This document shows, one piece after another, positions 1-5,663 of a DNA stretch of 5,664 bases. The DNA is from ZLKRG44 sp964555705 (GTDB lineage: Bacteria > Planctomycetota > Phycisphaerae > Phycisphaerales > SM1A02), in the NCBI GenBank assembly GCA_964555705.1, contig CAZKTN010000066.1:1-5664 (forward strand). The letters are read 5' to 3'. Under the pieces are notes generated by a model. It did no database searches. It had not been told where the DNA came from and saw only the letters and a program-made list of their open reading frames with translations. The position numbers were made by a program, and so were the translations under genes. Numbering within the stretch: position 1 is the first letter of the stretch; every line of letters starts with the position of its first letter.

Positions 1-109
1 GGAGAGGCCGGCGCTGGACCAGCTGCGGTCAGTTGCCGCTGTGGGAAGGGTAGCCTCGCCGCATGTGGCGCTCCGTTGGTGCGCTTGGAGGCGAACTGCC
101 GCGGAAGCC
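1..109. other. Leader region upstream of the dehydrogenase, possibly with the tail of an upstream gene
   Basis: No confident gene is visible here. On the plus strand, the frame starting at base 3 reads 16 codons ending in LPLWEG and stops at TAG (51-53). GC-rich third positions are compatible with the last codons of an upstream gene, but the piece is too short to assign. The dehydrogenase frame itself is also open from base 2 with no stop, so the absence of an upstream extension of that gene rests on homology and not on a stop codon. No clear promoter was recognised. Confidence 0.25.
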
Positions 110-1087
110 ATGACACACGTCTGCCTCTTCAGCGCACCGTGCGCATTCATGGGCGACGCGTTGCGTGGAGCGCCCTTCGAGGTGCGGCGCCACGAGGCAT
201 GGTCGCGCGAGGACTTGCGTGCGGATCCCGCTGTGACGGCATGGATCACGAACACGGGTTGGAGGTTTCGCCTTGGCGCCGAGGACCTTGCCCTGTTTCC
301 CAGCCTTCGCGTGGTCGTCACGCCCTCAACTGGCAGCGATCACATCGATGTGGATCTCCTGCGCGAGCGCGGCATCCGGTTCTTCAGCCTGCTTGATGAC
401 CGGGCCGGCCTCGAGAGCATCTCGGCGAGCGCGGAGTTCGCGTTCCTTCTGCTGCTCAACACGCTTCGTCGCCTCCCGCACGCCGTTGAGTTTGCGCGCA
501 AGGGCGGATGGAGGCGCGACGACGAGGATGGACTTCGCGGGCGCGAGCTTCAGGGACGGTGCGTCGGCATGGTGGGCATGGGGCGGATTGGCCGCAGGCT
601 CAGCCGGTACTGCGAGTCGTTCGGCGCGTCGACCGTATGGTTTGACCCCTATGTGCAGCGCGCCGCAGGTGAGCGCTGCGCAACTCTTGCCGAGCTCTTC
701 TCGCGCAGCGACTGCGTGGTGGTGTGCTGCTCGCTGACGCCAGAGACGCACGGCATGATCGGCCGCGATCTTGTTCGGATGCTCCCCATCGGCGCAACGC
801 TGGTGAACATCTCCCGCGGCGAGGTGCTCGATGAGCAGGGCGTGGCGGATGCGCTTCGTGCGCGAGAGGATGTTGCGGTGGGATTGGACGTGCTCTCGGG
901 CGAGCCGCAGGGGCGCCAGTTCGAGTCGCCGCTGGTCGCGCTCGCAGGGCGCGGCCGTGTGGTGGTCACGCCGCACATCGGCGGTTCGACCGTCGAGTCG
1001 CAGACGAAGGCCGCGCGCATCGCGCTTGGCCTCGTGGCGCGGGCGTTGGGCTGTGGTGATGCACCGCCGGGTCATGATGCGCGCTAG
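110..1087 (+). CDS. D-isomer-specific 2-hydroxyacid dehydrogenase (phosphoglycerate dehydrogenase-like)
   Basis: This 325-residue protein should catalyse NAD(H)-dependent interconversion of a 2-hydroxyacid and a 2-oxoacid in the cytoplasm. Seen in the sequence: a split N-terminal substrate domain (about 1-105), then a Rossmann domain with the dinucleotide motif GMGRIG (156-161). Asp179 at the end of the second strand favours NAD over NADP. The family catalytic triad is complete: Arg236 in NISRGE, Glu265 in SGEP and His289 in TPHIGG. The length is typical of single-module family members, and there is no C-terminal ACT domain as in long SerA proteins. I chose the ATG at 110 because MTHVCLF begins the expected first strand. 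A GTG at 41 in the same frame would add 23 residues unlike the family, and the ribosome-binding site is weak for either. The last codon overlaps the stop of the opposing methyltransferase gene. The substrate is unknown; a role in making a sugar or acyl precursor for the adjacent glycan genes is inference. Confidence 0.92.
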   Translation: MTHVCLFSAPCAFMGDALRGAPFEVRRHEAWSREDLRADPAVTAWITNTGWRFRLGAEDLALFPSLRVVVTPSTGSDHIDVDLLRERGIRFFSLLDDRAGLESISASAEFAFLLLLNTLRRLPHAVEFARKGGWRRDDEDGLRGRELQGRCVGMVGMGRIGRRLSRYCESFGASTVWFDPYVQRAAGERCATLAELFSRSDCVVVCCSLTPETHGMIGRDLVRMLPIGATLVNISRGEVLDEQGVADALRAREDVAVGLDVLSGEPQGRQFESPLVALAGRGRVVVTPHIGGSTVESQTKAARIALGLVARALGCGDAPPGHDAR

Positions 1088-1944
1088 GGCACACGCGCTG
1101 CGACGCACACGCCCGAACGGGCGCTCATGCCCGAGGGGTGCGCAGCCACGGCACGGAGCTGGTCCCGCGCCCGGGACAGCGACCCGGAGTCGATGAGCCC
1201 AAGTTCCACCAGCCGCCGCACCGATGCGGAGTAGGGTGGCTCCGCGCCGCTGAGCAGCGTGCCCAAGACGAGGTGGGAGTGAATGTGCGGCGCCGCGGAC
1301 CTGTAGCAGCTGCTCCAGGGTCTGATCTCGATCGGCTCGAAGCCTGCATCGGCGGCTAGCTGCCCAGCCCGGGCACCGAGGAATGGGTTCCAGATCGCAT
1401 CTGACGGGTGGCGAGATGCCAGCTCATGAAGTGCGTCGATCATTCGCGTCACGTCGGGGCAGGCTGGATAGAAGGTCTGGCTCGAAAGGTCGGCAAGCCT
1501 GAAGAAGACGATGCCGCCGCGCCGTGTGACGCGAGCCTGCTCGCGCAGCGCGGCCACCGGATCCGGTAGCCAGTCAAGCAGCGCGTTGCTGTACGTGAGG
1601 TCGAAGGTGCGGTCCGCAAAGTCGAGCCTGTTCGCGTCGCCGATGGTGAAGTGCGCATGGCGGACATCAGCGTGCAGCGCCTCGCGCCTCGCCACCTCAA
1701 CCATTCGCACCGAGTGGTCCACCCCGGTCACCGACGAGGGACCGACAGGCAGTCGCGCCACGTCAAGCGTCATGGTGCCAGGTCCGCAGCCCACATCGAG
1801 CACCCGATCCCCCTCGCGCACGAGCTCCGCAAGCATCGGCATCACGGACATGAGCCGGCGGCCAGACAGGGCCGGGATGGCCGCTGCAAACGCATCGGTA
1901 GGGTCGGGGCGGTCGGCTGGGCGGATGGATGGGCAGTCGGACAT
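1084..1944 (-). CDS. Class I SAM-dependent methyltransferase (UbiE/Methyltransf_11-like)
   Basis: This 286-residue protein should transfer a methyl group from S-adenosylmethionine to an unknown small molecule or glycan. Motif I is VLDVGCGPGT (48-57). An acidic residue, Asp76 in GVDHS, sits at the end of strand 2 where it would bind the ribose. The GDANRLDF segment (102-109) is motif II/III-like, and FDLTYSNALLDWLPDP (114-129) is the motif IV region typical of this family. RRGGIVFFRLAD (141-152) follows as the strand-5 region. The C-terminal 100 residues are less conserved and probably shape the acceptor site. The ATG at 1944 is preceded directly by an in-frame GTG (1947), and either could start the protein; a GGCGAG stretch lies just upstream. 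The gene is convergent with the dehydrogenase, sharing CTAG at its stop, and divergent from the glycosyltransferase operon, so it is transcribed alone. Its link to the glycan pathway is only by position. Confidence 0.92.
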   Translation of the reverse strand: MSDCPSIRPADRPDPTDAFAAAIPALSGRRLMSVMPMLAELVREGDRVLDVGCGPGTMTLDVARLPVGPSSVTGVDHSVRMVEVARREALHADVRHAHFTIGDANRLDFADRTFDLTYSNALLDWLPDPVAALREQARVTRRGGIVFFRLADLSSQTFYPACPDVTRMIDALHELASRHPSDAIWNPFLGARAGQLAADAGFEPIEIRPWSSCYRSAAPHIHSHLVLGTLLSGAEPPYSASVRRLVELGLIDSGSLSRARDQLRAVAAHPSGMSARSGVCVAARVP

Positions 1945-1992
1945 CACGGTCTCGCCGCCGAATAGCCTACGGGCCCAGTCAGCACCCCTTCA
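1945..1992. promoter_or_regulatory. Short divergent intergenic region, likely promoters both ways
   Basis: Only 48 bases separate the start codons of the minus-strand methyltransferase and the plus-strand glycosyltransferase operon, so the promoters of both must sit here or inside the opposing genes. The only AT-richer stretch is AATAGCCTAC (1961-1970). It offers weak -10-like hexamers on both strands (TAGCCT and TAGGCT), each matching the consensus at only three positions. No operator palindrome was recognised. The promoter call is inference from gene orientation. Confidence 0.35.
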
Positions 1993-2649
1993 GTGAAGAC
2001 ATCCATCGTCATCACCTGCTTCAACTACGGCAACTACGTGGACCGCGCGATCCGCAGCTGCCTGCACCAGCGTCACGCCGATGGCGGGCTCGAGGTGGTC
2101 GTCGTGGATGACGCGAGCACCGACCATTCGCGGTCGGAGCTCGAGCGCTACAGGGGGCACCCTACGGTGCGCCTCGTGCTGCTCGACCGGAATGTCGGCG
2201 TGGCGGCGGCCGCGAACGCCGGCATCCGGCGCGCGCTCGGGCAGTACGTGGTGAGGGTGGACGCGGACGACTTCGTGAGCGAGCACTTCGTGTTCATGCT
2301 GCAGGCGTACCTTGAGCTCAACCACGATGCGGTGGGCGTGGCGTGCGACTATGTGCTGGTGGATGACCTCGAGAACAGGATCCGCCGGTGCAGCGCGGAT
2401 CGCGAGCCGATCTCCTGCGGCATCATGTACCGGCGCGACTTCCTTGTGGCAGCCGGGCTGTACAACGAGGACTTCCGGCACTGCGAGGAACTGGAGCTGC
2501 GGCGGCGGACCGGTGATCGGTATGCCGTCCATCACCTGCGGATGCCCCTGTACCGCTACCGCATGCACGCGCACAACAAGTCGGCTTCCCTGGAGTACGC
2601 CGCTGTGCTGGCGGCGATCGGGGACCCGTCGGCGGGAGGGGCCACGTGA
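1993..2649 (+). CDS. Family 2 glycosyltransferase (GT-A fold)
   Basis: This 218-residue protein should transfer a sugar from a nucleotide-sugar donor to an acceptor, probably on the cytoplasmic side. The N-terminus MKTSIVITCFNYGNYV is the classical GT2 first strand and loop. VVVVDDAST (35-43) carries the Asp pair that contacts the nucleotide. VRVDADDF (87-94) holds the DXD metal motif (Asp90, Asp92). CEELELRRR (164-172) sits where the family has its ED catalytic-base motif. No transmembrane segment is visible, and the protein is only the catalytic domain, slightly shorter than many GT2 enzymes. The GTG at 1993 is chosen because the conserved first strand begins immediately after it; the 15 bases before it contain no Shine-Dalgarno motif, unlike the later operon genes. 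Its stop overlaps the next start as GTGA (2646-2649), implying translational coupling. Donor and acceptor are unknown. Confidence 0.95.
   Translation: MKTSIVITCFNYGNYVDRAIRSCLHQRHADGGLEVVVVDDASTDHSRSELERYRGHPTVRLVLLDRNVGVAAAANAGIRRALGQYVVRVDADDFVSEHFVFMLQAYLELNHDAVGVACDYVLVDDLENRIRRCSADREPISCGIMYRRDFLVAAGLYNEDFRHCEELELRRRTGDRYAVHHLRMPLYRYRMHAHNKSASLEYAAVLAAIGDPSAGGAT
2634..2641 (+). promoter_or_regulatory. Ribosome-binding site for the NeuA-like fusion gene
   Basis: GGGAGGGG lies inside the last codons of the glycosyltransferase gene, with GGAGG ending 6 bases before the GTG at 2646. It fixes this GTG as the start despite its overlap with the upstream stop. The same octamer recurs before the last gene of the operon (4680-4687). 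Confidence 0.8.
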
Positions 2650-3947
2650 ACATCGTGGGTGTGGTGCCGGCGCGTGGCGGCTCGCGGCGGCTCCCGCGCA
2701 AGAACCTCGCGCTCCTCATGGGCCGTCCGCTGGTCGGGTGGACGCTTGAGGCGGCGCGCCACAGCAGGCGCCTGGGGATCGGGCGCGTGTGGGTCAGCAC
2801 CGAGGATCCCGAGATCGCGGCCGAGGCGCGCGCGCGTGGGGCCAATGTGGTGGCGCGTCCGGCGGAGCTCGCCGGGCACGAGACGTGGACGGAGCCCGTG
2901 ATCCAGCACGCGGTGGAGGCGATCGAGGCGGTGCAGGGCCAGGCCGTGGATGTCGTGGTGTGGATGAACCCATCGGTGCCGGAGCTGCAGGCCTCCGACA
3001 TCGACCGTGCCATCGAGTGGAGGCAATCGCGCGGGCTCCGGGAGGTTCTTTCGGTAGGCGATGACGGGTGCACGCACTCCGCCGTGCGCGTGCTCACGCG
3101 AGATGCGCTGTTCCAGCGGCGCCTGAGCGTGAATGCGGGAGTGATGCGGTTGCCCGCGGTCGACATCCACACAGAGGATGAACTGCACGCTGTGCGATGG
3201 CGGCTCCAGCGGAGATTTGCGTGGCAAGCGGCCGATGAAGGTGCGGCGATACCTGACGACATCGACTGGGAGCTTGACGCCGAGGGATGGAGCGAGAAGG
3301 CGTTCATGAGCGAGGTTGATGTCGGGATCCTGGAGCAGGTGCTGCGCCGGAAGTGCGCGGCCCAACCCGCGCGCGTCCTCGAGTGGGGGAGCGGCCGAGG
3401 GACGGTTCACTTCTGCAGGATGCTCCGGGCCGCGGGGTGCGACTTCCGCTGGCTCTCGGTGGAGCACGACCGGTCGTTCGTGCAGGCTGAGCTTGTCCCG
3501 CACCTTTCGGATGTGCCGGGTTCTCGCGTGATCGATGCGCGGGAGGCGTGTGCTGATCCAGAGCTCATCTGCCGCTCGGGATCCCCGCTCCAGATCGTTG
3601 CGTTTGATGCGGGCCCGCTGCGGCCGTTCCTGGCGCGTCACCGTGCGGACCGCAACGCCGCGCTCGACGAGTACGTGTCGCTTCCAGGCAGGACCGGACT
3701 GCGATTCGACGTGGTGCTTGTGGACGGCAGGAAGCGCCGGAGGTGCCTGATCGAGGCCTCTCGACTCCTTGCCCCCGGCGGAATCGCGCTGCTCCATGAC
3801 GCGTGGAGGCCCTACTACCGGTGCGCCTTCGATGCCTTTGCGCGCCACAAGCGGTTTGGCGACATACTCTGGGCGGGAGCACATGAGGCATCGGCACTTG
3901 AGGCGGCTGTCGGCGGGTTCGCCGTGTCACCGGAATGGAGTCCATGA
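2646..3947 (+). CDS. Two-domain protein: NeuA-like cytidylyltransferase fused to a Rossmann methyltransferase-like domain
   Basis: This 433-residue protein joins two modules. Residues 1-190 resemble CMP-acylneuraminate synthetases, which activate nonulosonic acids with CTP. VVPARGGSRRLPRKN (6-20) is the nucleotide-binding signature, MNPSVPEL (107-114) replaces the usual QPTSPLR, and VDIHTEDEL (172-180) aligns with the metal-binding DID motif, with His175 replacing the second Asp. The segment between these is shorter than in typical NeuA of about 220-230 residues, so the sugar-binding and dimerisation part looks reduced. Residues 221-433 form a class I SAM-type fold: VLEWGSGRG (244-252), SVEHD (271-275), DVVLVDG (355-361) and LLHDAWRP (382-389), most like Methyltransf_24-type proteins. 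The GTG start follows a strong ribosome-binding site and overlaps the GT2 stop; the stop overlaps the NeuB-like start as ATGA. Cytidylyltransferase activity is likely but not certain given the altered residues. The methyltransferase substrate is unknown; methylation of the same sugar is inference. Confidence 0.88.
   Translation: MNIVGVVPARGGSRRLPRKNLALLMGRPLVGWTLEAARHSRRLGIGRVWVSTEDPEIAAEARARGANVVARPAELAGHETWTEPVIQHAVEAIEAVQGQAVDVVVWMNPSVPELQASDIDRAIEWRQSRGLREVLSVGDDGCTHSAVRVLTRDALFQRRLSVNAGVMRLPAVDIHTEDELHAVRWRLQRRFAWQAADEGAAIPDDIDWELDAEGWSEKAFMSEVDVGILEQVLRRKCAAQPARVLEWGSGRGTVHFCRMLRAAGCDFRWLSVEHDRSFVQAELVPHLSDVPGSRVIDAREACADPELICRSGSPLQIVAFDAGPLRPFLARHRADRNAALDEYVSLPGRTGLRFDVVLVDGRKRRRCLIEASRLLAPGGIALLHDAWRPYYRCAFDAFARHKRFGDILWAGAHEASALEAAVGGFAVSPEWSP
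3295..3308 (+). promoter_or_regulatory. Possible internal ribosome-binding site and start for the methyltransferase-like domain
   Basis: Inside the fusion gene, AGAAGG (3295-3300) stands 5 bases before an in-frame ATG (3306-3308), which is Met221. This lies exactly at the junction where the methyltransferase-like domain begins. Initiation here would give a separate 213-residue protein. It may equally be chance in coding sequence. Confidence 0.35.
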
Positions 3948-4678
3948 GGCAGCGCGTGCGCGAGCTTGAGATCATTGCCGAGCTGCATCCGCAGTTCGGG
4001 GGCGACATGGGCCTGCTGCGCGAGATGGTTCGCGCGGCCAGCGATGCCGGAGCCAATGTCGCCAAGGTGCAGCTGTATGACGCACGCGCACTGCTTGGTG
4101 ACGCATGGGCGTATCTCGAGCTCTCGCGGCCGCAGCTTGAGGCGCTGCGCGGGTGGTGCGAGCAGGAGCGGATCGAGCTCATGGCGTCCGTGTTTGACCA
4201 CGAGCGACTCTCGTGGTGCCGCGACCTTGGCATGCAGCGCTACAAGATCGCGAGCCGGACGGTGAGGGACGATCCGCGCCTGTGCGATGCAGTGCTCTCC
4301 GACGGCAAGGAGACGATCGTGTCTCTTGGCCACTGGAGCGGGGCGGATCTTCCGTTCCGCGACTGCGGGCATGTGAAGTACCTGCACTGCAAGAGCCTGT
4401 ACCCCGCGATGTGGGAGGACATGCAGGACTTCCCGGATGACTTTGCCGCCCGCGGGCTTGACGGCTACAGCGACCACACGCTTGGCATCGACTTCTGCCT
4501 TCTGGCCATCGCGCGCGGCGCGAACGTCCTCGAGAAGCACTTCACGCTTGACAAGACGCGCGGGCGGGACACGGAGCGCGCTCATGTGTGCAGCATGACG
4601 CCTGTGGAGCTGCACACGCTTCGTCGGATCGGCGGTTCGCTGTGGCGTGCGCGTGCGTCGCTGAAGCAGCCGGCGTAG
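3944..4678 (+). CDS. NeuB-like nonulosonic acid synthase, short form without SAF domain
   Basis: This 244-residue protein belongs to the N-acetylneuraminate synthase family, which condenses phosphoenolpyruvate with a sugar to make a nine-carbon 2-keto acid. Its TIM barrel motifs are present in order: IIAELHPQFGGD (10-21), GANVAKVQLYD (36-46), QRYKIAS (98-104), YLHCKSLYP (146-154), GYSDHTLG (174-181) and LEKHFTLDK (196-204). His178 and His199 match the two metal-ligand histidines of characterised NeuB, and Lys41 and Glu13 are conserved. The usual NH in the first motif is QF here. It ends about 100 residues short of standard NeuB (about 345 residues), lacking the C-terminal antifreeze-like (SAF) domain. 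I chose the ATG at 3944, which overlaps the previous stop as ATGA and has GGAG at 3937-3940; an ATG at 3935 is possible. It probably works with the upstream NeuA-like domain. Whether the product is sialic, legionaminic, pseudaminic or another acid cannot be told. Confidence 0.93.
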   Translation: MRQRVRELEIIAELHPQFGGDMGLLREMVRAASDAGANVAKVQLYDARALLGDAWAYLELSRPQLEALRGWCEQERIELMASVFDHERLSWCRDLGMQRYKIASRTVRDDPRLCDAVLSDGKETIVSLGHWSGADLPFRDCGHVKYLHCKSLYPAMWEDMQDFPDDFAARGLDGYSDHTLGIDFCLLAIARGANVLEKHFTLDKTRGRDTERAHVCSMTPVELHTLRRIGGSLWRARASLKQPA

Positions 4679-4679
4679 C

Positions 4680-4687
4680 GGGAGGGG
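4680..4687 (+). promoter_or_regulatory. Ribosome-binding site for the GT42/MptE-like gene
   Basis: GGGAGGGG begins 2 bases after the NeuB-like stop codon and has GGAGG ending 7 bases before the ATG at 4693. This decides the start over an upstream in-frame ATG at 4588, which lies deep inside the NeuB-like gene and would add 35 residues without family resemblance. Confidence 0.8.
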
Positions 4688-4692
4688 AGTGC

Positions 4693-5547
4693 ATGGCAGC
4701 GGGCAGTCAGGTCACCTCATTCGAGGAGCTCAACGGCCGCCATCGTGGAGAGACGGTGTTCATCGTGGGGGCAGGGCCGCAGCTGGCATCGGTGACCGAC
4801 ACGCAGGCGCGCGAGCTCGAGCGGCGTGCCGCGATTGGCGTCAACCTCACCTTCTACCGGGTTCGCACGCGCTACTTCCTTTCCGCGTACATCGGTCAGG
4901 CGATGCTTGCCCGGCTTCGGATGCCCTCGTCCACGGTGATGCACATGCGTCCGGTGTACGAGCCTCCCCTGTCGCCGGCAATCATGCCGCTAAGGCGGTG
5001 CAACTTCGACAGGTCGGTGGGGCTGACTAGCGCGCTCGCTGCGCCTGAGCCGACCCTCTTCACGCTGCGGAACGTGGCGCTCGGGGCCACTCACCTCGCG
5101 CATGTGCTTGGCGCGCGGCGAATCGCATACGTCGGCATCGAGCAGCGCAACCAACTGCACTACTGGCACCTGATGCCGCAGCTCGTGCCTGCGATGCAGC
5201 GGGACATCGAGAGCCTGCGGGATGTGCCCTTCCTGACGGCGGATCACCCGTACGCCACCTACGAGTCGCTGGTGAGGAAGATCGCTCGCATGGCGGACGA
5301 GTCGATGTTGCCGTTCTGGAAGGATTCGCACGAGCCTTCGTTCCGCGAGTACTTCTCGATCCTCCGCGCGGCCGGCGTGTCGGTGGTCAGCACATCGCCT
5401 GACTCGGTGGTGCGAGATGCAGGCGCGGACTTCGTGCCGCTGGAGCAGATCCTTGCCGAGGATCCCCACCGGGGGTCAGGGTTCAGCGAGAGCGCGGACC
5501 TGTCAGGCATGCCGTCCCGGCTGCGCGATGACCGTGGCCGCGAATAG
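4693..5547 (+). CDS. GT42 sialyltransferase-like / MptE-like (DUF115) protein, candidate nonulosonate transferase
   Basis: This 284-residue protein has the pattern shared by MptE-like (DUF115, Maf flagellin-glycosylation) proteins and the CstII-type GT42 sialyltransferases. There is a first strand and loop ETVFIVGAGPQL (20-31), a second strand IGVNLTFYRVRTRYFLSAY (48-66) corresponding to the NTP-sugar pocket, and TLRNVALGATHLAHVLG (124-140) leading into RRIAYVGIE (142-150), where the family has an acidic residue after a GxD/E turn. Near the end, KDSHEPSFREYFSILRAAG (210-228) then VSVVSTSPDS (229-238) resembles the CstII region with the catalytic His188; His213 is the candidate equivalent. No membrane helix or signal peptide is seen. 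Its place directly after NeuB- and NeuA-like genes suggests it transfers the CMP-activated sugar to a glycan or to flagellin. A pterin-kinase-like activity, as in archaeal MptE, is the less likely alternative. Family assignment is from motif pattern and context only. Confidence 0.82.
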   Translation: MAAGSQVTSFEELNGRHRGETVFIVGAGPQLASVTDTQARELERRAAIGVNLTFYRVRTRYFLSAYIGQAMLARLRMPSSTVMHMRPVYEPPLSPAIMPLRRCNFDRSVGLTSALAAPEPTLFTLRNVALGATHLAHVLGARRIAYVGIEQRNQLHYWHLMPQLVPAMQRDIESLRDVPFLTADHPYATYESLVRKIARMADESMLPFWKDSHEPSFREYFSILRAAGVSVVSTSPDSVVRDAGADFVPLEQILAEDPHRGSGFSESADLSGMPSRLRDDRGRE

Positions 5548-5555
5548 CACGGTCA
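5529..5555. terminator. Inverted repeat between convergent genes, possible bidirectional terminator
   Basis: TGACCGTG (5529-5536) and CACGGTCA (5548-5555) form a perfect 8-bp stem with an 11-base loop. The hairpin contains the stop of the plus-strand gene (TAG, 5545-5547) and its right arm ends in the stop of the minus-strand gene (TCA, 5553-5555). There is no T-tract on either side, so it is not a textbook intrinsic terminator. The position suits a shared end for both transcripts. Confidence 0.45.
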
Positions 5556-5663
5556 CGTGGACGCGAAGTCGTACCCGAAGAGCTCAAGGTCGCGGCCGAA
5601 CTTGCGCCGCACGAGCTCGACGGTCTGCGGGTCGTAGGCGTCGCGGTAGTCGCCGGCGGCGGT
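5553..5663 (-). CDS. C-terminal end of a probable sulfotransferase (partial at window edge)
   Basis: The last 36 residues of a minus-strand protein are visible; the rest lies beyond the right edge. The tail contains YRDAYDPQTVELVRRKFGRD followed by LELFGYDF and ends in AST. An aromatic-rich segment leading into a YDP.TVELV..KF..DLELFGYDF ending is characteristic of the C-terminus of PAPS-dependent sulfotransferase-family proteins, in which the last helix ends just after a GYDF-like motif. Sulfotransferases move sulfate from PAPS to sugars or other hydroxyl groups, which would suit glycan decoration in this locus. None of the PAPS-binding motifs, which lie upstream, can be seen. Only 5 bases separate it from the end of the GT42/MptE-like gene. 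That it is coding is well supported by codon use and motif; the family name is moderately sure. Confidence 0.65.
   Translation of the reverse strand, partial: TAAGDYRDAYDPQTVELVRRKFGRDLELFGYDFAST

Noticed and set aside
326..1108. Minus-strand open frame of 260 codons opposite the dehydrogenase
   Set aside because: The dehydrogenase has a full catalytic triad on the plus strand; the antisense product has no motif.
1110..1133. Nested hairpins CGCCCG/CGGGCG and CGGGC/GCCCG just past the dehydrogenase stop
   Set aside because: The stems are 5-6 bp, lie within the methyltransferase coding region and lack a T-tract; such short GC stems are expected by chance at this base composition.
1990..2574. 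Minus-strand open frame of 194 codons opposite the GT2 gene
   Set aside because: It is His- and Val-rich antisense of GT2 codons, without motifs, and would overlap the whole glycosyltransferase.
2556..3884. Long minus-strand open frame of 442 codons opposite the NeuA-like fusion
   Set aside because: It lies wholly over well-supported plus-strand coding sequence, has a composition dominated by Arg, His, Pro and Ala, and shows no recognisable motif; this is a typical antisense shadow in GC-rich DNA.
3815..4615. Minus-strand open frame of 266 codons opposite the NeuB-like gene
   Set aside because: It runs antisense to a clear NeuB family gene in register with its codons, with no family motif or ribosome-binding site.
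1960..5549. Similar CGAATAGC strings at 1960-1967 and 5541-5548, considered as a repeat or boundary element
   Set aside because: Only 8 bases match; one copy is a stop-codon context and the other an intergenic stretch, and no mobile-element features are near.
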